The notes beneath the pieces are model-generated. The model saw only the letters and a list, made by a program, of their open reading frames with translations, had not been told where the DNA came from and made no database searches. The translations under genes were made by a program, and so were the position numbers. A DNA stretch of 18,391 nt, taken from Clostridia bacterium (lineage in GTDB: Bacteria > Bacillota > Clostridia > Oscillospirales > Acutalibacteraceae). The stretch is taken from contig CAAGHB010000088.1 in the NCBI GenBank assembly GCA_900769535.1, positions 1 to 18,391 on the forward strand. The letters run 5' to 3'. Below, piece by piece: positions 13,897-18,391 of this stretch; position 1 is the first letter of the stretch; every line of letters starts with the position of its first letter.

Positions 13897-14643
13897 ATGT
13901 CAGAAAAGCTCTATCCCACCCCTCATATAAACGCGACTCCCGACGATTTTGCAAAGACGGTTTTGATGCCGGGTGACCCGCTGAGAGCAAAGTTTATAGC
14001 CGAAAATTTTCTCACCGATGCAAAGCTTGTCAATAACGTTCGTTCAATTCAGGGCTATACCGGCTATTACGACGGAGTCAGGGTTTCGGTTATGGCCAGC
14101 GGAATGGGTATGCCGTCGATTGCCATTTACTCATACGAGCTTTACAATATTTTCGGCGTCGATAATATTATTCGTGTCGGCTCGGCGGGTTCAATAAACC
14201 CCGATATAAAGGTGCGCGATATAGTTATCGGTATGGGTGCCTGTACCAATTCGAATTATGCGAGTCAGTTTAATCTTCCGGGCACTTTTTCGGCGATATG
14301 CAGCTACGATTTGTTGCAAAAATGCACCGAAACCGCCGACGAAATGGGCGTCAAATTCCACGTCGGAAACATACTTTCGTCCGACACCTTCTACACCGAT
14401 GAAAAGGGCGTACCCGAATGCCATAACACCACGTCAAAGTGGCGAAAAATGGGCGTCATGGCCGTCGAAATGGAAGCCGCCGCTCTTTATATGAATGCCG
14501 CCAGAAGCGGCAAAAACGCACTTGCGATATGCACCGTCTCCGACCATATTCTGACGGGTGAAGAAACCACCTCCGACGAGCGCCGGAATTCATTTACCGA
14601 GATGATTGAACTTGCGCTCAAAACGGCGAAAAAGCTTGACTGA
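13897..14643 (+). CDS. deoD: Purine-nucleoside phosphorylase, DeoD type
   Basis: A 248-residue enzyme of the hexameric PNP/uridine phosphorylase family that phosphorolyses purine (deoxy)nucleosides to base plus (deoxy)ribose-1-phosphate. It has TPHIN (8-12), MPGDPLRAKFIAENFL (24-39), the phosphate-site RVGSAGSI (93-100), ribose-site VEMEAAALYM (190-199) and the base-site SDHI (Asp216, equivalent to E. coli Asp204). An upstream in-frame GTG at 13861 would give 12 extra residues, but AAAGGAG (13881-13887) is 9 bases before ATG 13897, which I use. It lies 36 bases after deoC and shares its transcript. Its product is the DeoB substrate. Confidence 0.96.
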   Translation: MSEKLYPTPHINATPDDFAKTVLMPGDPLRAKFIAENFLTDAKLVNNVRSIQGYTGYYDGVRVSVMASGMGMPSIAIYSYELYNIFGVDNIIRVGSAGSINPDIKVRDIVIGMGACTNSNYASQFNLPGTFSAICSYDLLQKCTETADEMGVKFHVGNILSSDTFYTDEKGVPECHNTTSKWRKMGVMAVEMEAAALYMNAARSGKNALAICTVSDHILTGEETTSDERRNSFTEMIELALKTAKKLD

Positions 14644-14656
14644 AAAAGGAAAAATG

Positions 14657-15823
14657 ATGATAAAACGAGTATTTTTGATTGTCCTCGATTCGCTTGGAAT
14701 CGGTGAAATGCCCGATGCCGAAAGCTTCGGCGACAAGGGTGCAAATACGCTTAGAAGAATATCTCTTTCACCTGAATTTAAGGCGGATAATCTTATCAGT
14801 ATGGGACTGGGAAACATCGACGGAATCGATTATATTACCCGAACCGAAAATCCATTAGCCGCCGTCGGTCGCATGACCGAAAAATCGGCGGGCAAGGATA
14901 CCACAATCGGACATTGGGAGATAGCAGGGCTCGTTTCAAAAAAGGCGATGCCGACCTATCCAAACGGCTTTCCCGACGAGGTGATTGACGAGTTTTCCCG
15001 TCTTACGGGCAGGGGAGTTTTGTGCAACAGCACCTATTCGGGCACCGACGTTATCCGCGACTATGGATTGGAGCACATCAAAACGGGTAAGCTCATTGTA
15101 TACACCTCCGCCGACAGTGTGTTTCAGATTGCGGCTCACGAGGACATCGTCCCGCCCGAAAAACTGTACGAATACTGTCGAAGTGCTCGAAAAATGCTTT
15201 GCGGAGAGCACGCGGTAGGACGTGTAATTGCGCGGCCTTTCAGCGGCGAATACCCAAATTTTAAACGCACGTCAAGACGCCACGATTTTTCTCTTTTGCC
15301 GCCAAAGGATACCCTCCTCGACGCGATAAAATCGGCGAAAAAAAGCGTAATTGCGATAGGAAAGATAACCGATATTTTCGCAGGTAAGGGTATAACCGAA
15401 AGCGTTTATACCACATCCAACGATGACGGAATGGAAAAGACTATTGCTACACTTGGCCGCGATTTTGAGGGGCTTTGCTTTACTAATCTGGTCGATTTCG
15501 ATATGGTTTACGGTCACCGTCAGGACATCGACGGCTATGCGGCTGCACTCGGCGAATTTGATAAATGGCTGAGTGATTTTACCGCAAAAATGAGTGACAG
15601 CGACCTTATTATCATCACCGCCGACCACGGCTGTGACCCGGGGGATAAAAGCACTGACCATACACGCGAATATACACCACTCATCGTTTACGGCAAGGGT
15701 GTAAAACCGATAAATATCGGCACACGCGGTAGCTTTGCCGATATTGCGGCAACGGTAGCCGATATTTTAAAGGTTGATTTTGATTGTGACGGAGATAGCT
15801 TTGCGAATCAGCTGATTGATTAA
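14657..15823 (+). CDS. deoB: Phosphopentomutase
   Basis: A 388-residue alkaline-phosphatase-superfamily mutase interconverting (deoxy)ribose-1-phosphate and 5-phosphate, the step between the phosphorylases and DeoC. Metal-site residues are present: Asp11 in VLDSLGIGEMPDAE, the pair in LVDFDMVYGHRQD, ADHGCDP, and TDHTREYTPL. The phosphorylated Thr corresponds to Thr82 in GKDTTIGHWEIAG. The cap domain lies in the middle (about 95-220) with YTSADSVFQIAAHED and GRVIARPF. Two adjacent ATGs (14654, 14657) are possible; AAGGA (14646-14650) gives the second a 6-base spacing, so I use it. An upstream extension into deoD is unlikely. The gap to deoD is 13 bases. Confidence 0.97.
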   Translation: MIKRVFLIVLDSLGIGEMPDAESFGDKGANTLRRISLSPEFKADNLISMGLGNIDGIDYITRTENPLAAVGRMTEKSAGKDTTIGHWEIAGLVSKKAMPTYPNGFPDEVIDEFSRLTGRGVLCNSTYSGTDVIRDYGLEHIKTGKLIVYTSADSVFQIAAHEDIVPPEKLYEYCRSARKMLCGEHAVGRVIARPFSGEYPNFKRTSRRHDFSLLPPKDTLLDAIKSAKKSVIAIGKITDIFAGKGITESVYTTSNDDGMEKTIATLGRDFEGLCFTNLVDFDMVYGHRQDIDGYAAALGEFDKWLSDFTAKMSDSDLIIITADHGCDPGDKSTDHTREYTPLIVYGKGVKPINIGTRGSFADIAATVADILKVDFDCDGDSFANQLID

Positions 15824-15849
15824 AATAAGCATAAAGGAAGGCGTAATAT

Positions 15850-16263
15850 ATGACCGAAAAGGATTTAATTTATCAGGCAAAAACGGCTATGAAAATGTCC
15901 TATTCACCTTATTCAAAATGCACAGTAGGAGCCGCATTGCTATGCGACAGCGGAAAGGTTTACGGCGGCTGTAATATCGAAAATGCATCATTTTCGCCTA
16001 CCGTATGCGCCGAAAGAATCGCCTTTTTTAAGGCAATCAGCGAGGGTGAGCGTAAATTTAAAATGATAGCCGTTTGCGGTAACGATAATGGAGTGGACAA
16101 GCCGTTTTACCCTTGTGGTGTCTGCCGTCAGGTGATGTCGGAGTTTTGCGACCCTGATTTTATCGTTTTGGTTGCTGCGGCTGATGACGGTTACGAAAAA
16201 TTCACTCTTTCCGACCTTTTGCCTCACATCTTTTCGATTGAAAAAGGGGTGGCGTCAAAATGA
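15850..16263 (+). CDS. cdd: Cytidine deaminase
   Basis: A 137-residue tetrameric-type zinc enzyme that deaminates cytidine and deoxycytidine to (deoxy)uridine. Zinc ligands are Cys53 (TVCAERIAFF), Cys89 and Cys92 (YPCGVCRQ); Glu55 is the catalytic proton shuttle. YSPYSKCTVGAAL and GCNIENASFSPT are family hallmarks. AAGGAAGG (15835-15842) lies 7 bases before the ATG. The last codons carry the ribosome binding site of pdp, and the stop overlaps the pdp start as ATGA. It supplies deoxyuridine/uridine directly to the downstream pyrimidine phosphorylase. Confidence 0.97.
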   Translation: MTEKDLIYQAKTAMKMSYSPYSKCTVGAALLCDSGKVYGGCNIENASFSPTVCAERIAFFKAISEGERKFKMIAVCGNDNGVDKPFYPCGVCRQVMSEFCDPDFIVLVAAADDGYEKFTLSDLLPHIFSIEKGVASK

Positions 16264-17561
16264 GAATGTATGATATTATTCAAAAAAAGCGTAACGGCGG
16301 CGAGCTTTCAAATGAGGAAATCGCCTTTTTCGTTAACGGTTATACAAATGGCGAAATTCCCGATTATCAGGCATCTGCGCTTATGATGGCGATATATTTC
16401 AGGGGGATGACCGATAACGAAACGGTGTGTCTGACCGAATGTATGGCTGATTCGGGGGATAGGATTGACCTTTCCCGATTTGGTGATTTGTCTGCCGATA
16501 AGCACAGTACCGGCGGTGTCGGGGATAAAACCTCTCTTATCGTAGCGCCGATAGTTGCTTCGCTTGGCGGAAAGATAGCTAAAATGTCGGGACGAGGCCT
16601 CGGCCATACGGGCGGCACGGTTGACAAGCTTGAATCAATTTCGGGGTACAAAACCGAGCTTTCGCCCGATGAATTTATTGCCCAGGTGGAAAAGGTAGGA
16701 ATGGCTATAATCGGTCAAACGGGAAATCTTGCGCCTGCGGATAAAAAGCTGTATGCGCTCCGCGACGTTACTGCAACCGTCGAGAGCATTCCGCTTATCA
16801 CTTCGAGCATAATGAGCAAGAAACTTGCCGCAGGTGCAGGTACCATCGTCCTCGACGTAAAGGTTGGCAGCGGCGCATTTATGAAGACCGAAGGGGACGC
16901 CGAATTGCTTGCCGAAAGCATGGTCAAAATCGGTAAAAAATGCGGAAGAAAAATGGCGGCGCTCATTACCGATATGAATTCGCCTCTCGGAAATAATATC
17001 GGCAATGCGCTCGAAATTGTCGAAGCCGTCGAGGTGCTGAAAAACAAAAAGACGGGAGACCTTCGCGATATATGCAAGGCGCTTGCATCCGAAATGGTTT
17101 CGCTCATTTTCGATATTTCACTTGACCAAGCCGAGCAAAAGGTAGAGGATGCTATCGTTTCCGGACTTGCACTTTCGAAAATGCGCGAATGGATAGAGGC
17201 GCAGGGTGGGGACAGCCGATTTATAGACGACCCGTCTCTTTTACAAACGGCTGAAAATTCGCTTGGGATTATCTGTGAAACCGACGGCTATATAACCTCG
17301 ATGAACGCCGAAAAAATCGGTGTTTCGAGCGTTATGCTCGGTGCAGGACGCGAATCGAAAGAGGATGCCATCGATTTAAGCGCAGGGATAATTATGAATA
17401 AAAAGGTCGGCGACAGGGTGACAAAGGGTGACCTCCTCGCCACCCTTTACTACAACGGTATTTCGCCCGAAAGAGCAAGGGAATGCTACCTTTCAGCGCT
17501 TTCAATTTCGAGTGAGAAACCGACCGAAAAACCGCTTATATACAAAACGGTCAGACAGTAA
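16260..17561 (+). CDS. pdp: Pyrimidine-nucleoside (thymidine) phosphorylase
   Basis: A 433-residue dimeric phosphorylase that cleaves thymidine, deoxyuridine and often uridine to base plus (deoxy)ribose-1-phosphate; the length is normal. The phosphate-binding KHSTGGVGDKT (81-91), the signature SGRGLGHTGGTVDKLESI (110-127), the SIPLITSSIMSKKLAAG segment, and a C-terminal domain including GDRVTKGDLLATLY are visible. The N-terminus MRMYDIIQKKRNGGELSNEE closely matches Bacillus Pdp, which supports ATG 16260. GGGGTGG (16246-16252) is 7 bases before it, and the ATG overlaps the cdd stop by 4 bases. Uridine acceptance (Pdp) versus strict thymidine phosphorylase (DeoA) is not resolvable here. No clear terminator follows. 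Confidence 0.95.
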   Translation: MRMYDIIQKKRNGGELSNEEIAFFVNGYTNGEIPDYQASALMMAIYFRGMTDNETVCLTECMADSGDRIDLSRFGDLSADKHSTGGVGDKTSLIVAPIVASLGGKIAKMSGRGLGHTGGTVDKLESISGYKTELSPDEFIAQVEKVGMAIIGQTGNLAPADKKLYALRDVTATVESIPLITSSIMSKKLAAGAGTIVLDVKVGSGAFMKTEGDAELLAESMVKIGKKCGRKMAALITDMNSPLGNNIGNALEIVEAVEVLKNKKTGDLRDICKALASEMVSLIFDISLDQAEQKVEDAIVSGLALSKMREWIEAQGGDSRFIDDPSLLQTAENSLGIICETDGYITSMNAEKIGVSSVMLGAGRESKEDAIDLSAGIIMNKKVGDRVTKGDLLATLYYNGISPERARECYLSALSISSEKPTEKPLIYKTVRQ

Positions 17562-17574
17562 AGAAAATATGCTG

Positions 17575-17603
17575 TTGCGACGGCTGATTTTCTGTGCTAT
17601 AAT
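17575..17603 (+). promoter_or_regulatory. SigA-type promoter for the second SGNH hydrolase gene
   Basis: TTGCGA (17575-17580), a 17-base spacer and a perfect TATAAT (17598-17603). The expected start is near 17610. With no clear terminator after pdp, read-through from the deo operon is also possible. Confidence 0.7.
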
Positions 17604-17634
17604 GTCCTTCGGCTTTTTTATAAATATGTTATTT

Positions 17635-17640
17635 AAGGTG
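17635..17640 (+). promoter_or_regulatory. Weak or oddly spaced ribosome binding site of the SGNH gene
   Basis: AAGGTG is 13 bases before the ATG at 17654, longer than usual. A second AAGGT (17649-17653) touches the ATG and cannot serve it. A stop codon in frame at 17648-17650 rules out an earlier start, so the gene may be poorly translated or depend on leader folding. Confidence 0.5.
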
Positions 17641-17653
17641 TGTAATTTAAGGT

Positions 17654-18322
17654 ATGGAAATAAAGGGAAAGATAATCAATTTTCTCGGTGACAGTATCAC
17701 CGAGGGAATAGGACTCGACGACGTAAAGGATTGCTACGACCGAGTATTACAAAGAAAATGCGAGCCAAAGGAAATTCGTAATTACTCAATCAGCGGAAGC
17801 CGACTTGCCCACCAGTCAAAGCCGAGCACAAAGGCGCATTATGACCTTTGCTTTTGCGGAAGAGCTTTTTATATGGATAGAGATGCCGATATTATCGTTG
17901 TTTACGGCGGCGTAAACGACTATATTCACGGCGACGCACCTATCGGAACCCGCGATGATAAAACGCCGTCAACCTTTTACGGCGCTCTTGACTTTTTAAT
18001 CAATTTCTTAAAGGAAAATTTCGATGCCGAAATCGTGTTTATGACACCGGCACATTGCCGTTATCGTGACATAATTGATTACGAGCCGTCCCACCGTCCG
18101 ATGAAGCGCGAGGATGCTATGCCGCTCTATCGTTACAGCGAGATTATAAAGGAAAAGGCGGCGGAATATAATATTGCAGTAGCTGATTTGTTTGACGAAC
18201 TGGGTATCGACCCGAATAACGAAGCGGACTGCGAAAAATATATGGTCGACGGACTCCACTTTAATCCCCTCGGGCATGAAAAAATTGCCGACCTGCTTAT
18301 AAAAACGATTGAAGCTATATAA
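17654..18322 (+). CDS. Single-domain SGNH/GDSL hydrolase
   Basis: A 222-residue cytoplasmic acyl-ester hydrolase with all four SGNH blocks: GDSIT (12-16, nucleophile Ser14), SISGSR (Gly48), YGGVNDY (Asn88) and VDGLHFNPLGH (Asp199, His202). It has no signal peptide. Such proteins act as esterases, lysophospholipases or carbohydrate deacetylases, and sequence alone does not tell which. It is a different subfamily from the two-domain esterase at 10462-11463: shorter, with canonical GDS and GxND. It stands 92 bases after pdp with its own promoter, so a functional link with nucleoside breakdown is uncertain. The AHYDLCFCGRAFYM segment (about 61-74) between blocks II and III is cysteine-containing and may belong to the substrate pocket. 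Confidence 0.88.
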   Translation: MEIKGKIINFLGDSITEGIGLDDVKDCYDRVLQRKCEPKEIRNYSISGSRLAHQSKPSTKAHYDLCFCGRAFYMDRDADIIVVYGGVNDYIHGDAPIGTRDDKTPSTFYGALDFLINFLKENFDAEIVFMTPAHCRYRDIIDYEPSHRPMKREDAMPLYRYSEIIKEKAAEYNIAVADLFDELGIDPNNEADCEKYMVDGLHFNPLGHEKIADLLIKTIEAI

Positions 18323-18327
18323 CACTC

Positions 18328-18356
18328 TTGAAATTTTTAAAGATGTGTGTTACAAT
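18328..18356 (+). promoter_or_regulatory. SigA-type promoter for a gene beyond the right edge
   Basis: TTGAAA (18328-18333), a 17-base spacer and TACAAT (18351-18356). A purine-rich ribosome binding site AGGAAGGG (18369-18376) follows, but no start codon occurs before the window ends, so the gene begins just outside. Confidence 0.65.
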
Positions 18357-18391
18357 TTACTTAATTTTAGGAAGGGTAGGAATTTTATAAA

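Noticed and set aside
14606..14656. Longer start of deoB inside deoD
   Set aside because: The extra residues are basic and unlike phosphopentomutase; the family begins at IKRVFLIVLDS.
17604..17617. T-rich stretch after pdp as an intrinsic terminator
   Set aside because: No upstream arm complementary to the CCTTCGGC before the T run, so no stem-loop can form; it lies in the leader of the next gene.
18321..18355. Inverted repeat AACAC-TCTT / AAGA-GTGTT after the last SGNH gene as a terminator
   Set aside because: The stem is interrupted and AT-rich, has no U-tract after it, and coincides with a promoter; too weak to call.
1..18391. Mobile elements, CRISPR arrays, tRNA or rRNA genes, riboswitches
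   Set aside because: I looked for transposase or integrase proteins, regularly spaced repeats, cloverleaf or CCA ends and long conserved leaders, and found none; the non-coding gaps are all under about 160 bases and mostly explained by promoters and terminators.

Overview
The window looks like chromosomal DNA from a low-to-mid GC anaerobic Firmicute, probably of the class Clostridia (Oscillospirales/Ruminococcaceae-like gut or rumen bacterium). The reasons are a ferredoxin-dependent 2-oxoacid oxidoreductase, strong AAGGAGG-type ribosome binding sites, SigA promoters of TTGAAA/TATAAT type, U-tract terminators, a lipobox lipoprotein, and a Bacillota-style heterodimeric ABC exporter. I see no mobile element, tRNA, rRNA or CRISPR array. 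The placement comes from gene content, not from a marker gene.

Left region (1-4767, + strand): a tight operon entering from outside the window: iorA (3' part), iorB, a small Mpv17/PMP22-like membrane protein, a phenylacetate-CoA ligase (paaK-like), a double-ACT protein and a PLP aminotransferase. Together these interconvert aromatic amino acids, arylpyruvates, arylacetyl-CoA and arylacetates. They could ferment aromatic amino acids, or run in reverse to build aromatic amino acids from environmental arylacetates. A perfect 16-bp hairpin ends this operon and also the convergent operon next to it.

Middle region (4816-13092): on the - strand, a translationally coupled ABC exporter pair with one degenerate and one consensus ATP site, with its own promoter. 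Next comes a - strand GH36-type alpha-galactosidase, which diverges from a + strand two-domain SGNH esterase across a short region holding two back-to-back promoters. After a terminator, a new promoter drives a lipoprotein with a lipocalin-like GTW start and an exported DUF2927-like protein.

Right region (13131-18391, + strand): a nucleoside catabolism operon deoC-deoD-deoB-cdd-pdp with its own promoter. It converts nucleosides to free bases, deoxyribose/ribose phosphates, and then acetaldehyde plus glyceraldehyde-3-phosphate. A single-domain SGNH hydrolase follows with its own promoter. At the right edge, another promoter and ribosome binding site point into a gene beyond the window.

Most genes are recognisable metabolic families. 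The points most worth a second look are the Mpv17-like gene and ACT protein embedded in the arylacetate operon, the lipoprotein/DUF2927-like pair, the GH36/SGNH divergent pair, and a long imperfect hairpin overlapping the deoC promoter. I did not find convincing evidence of a wholly new system.
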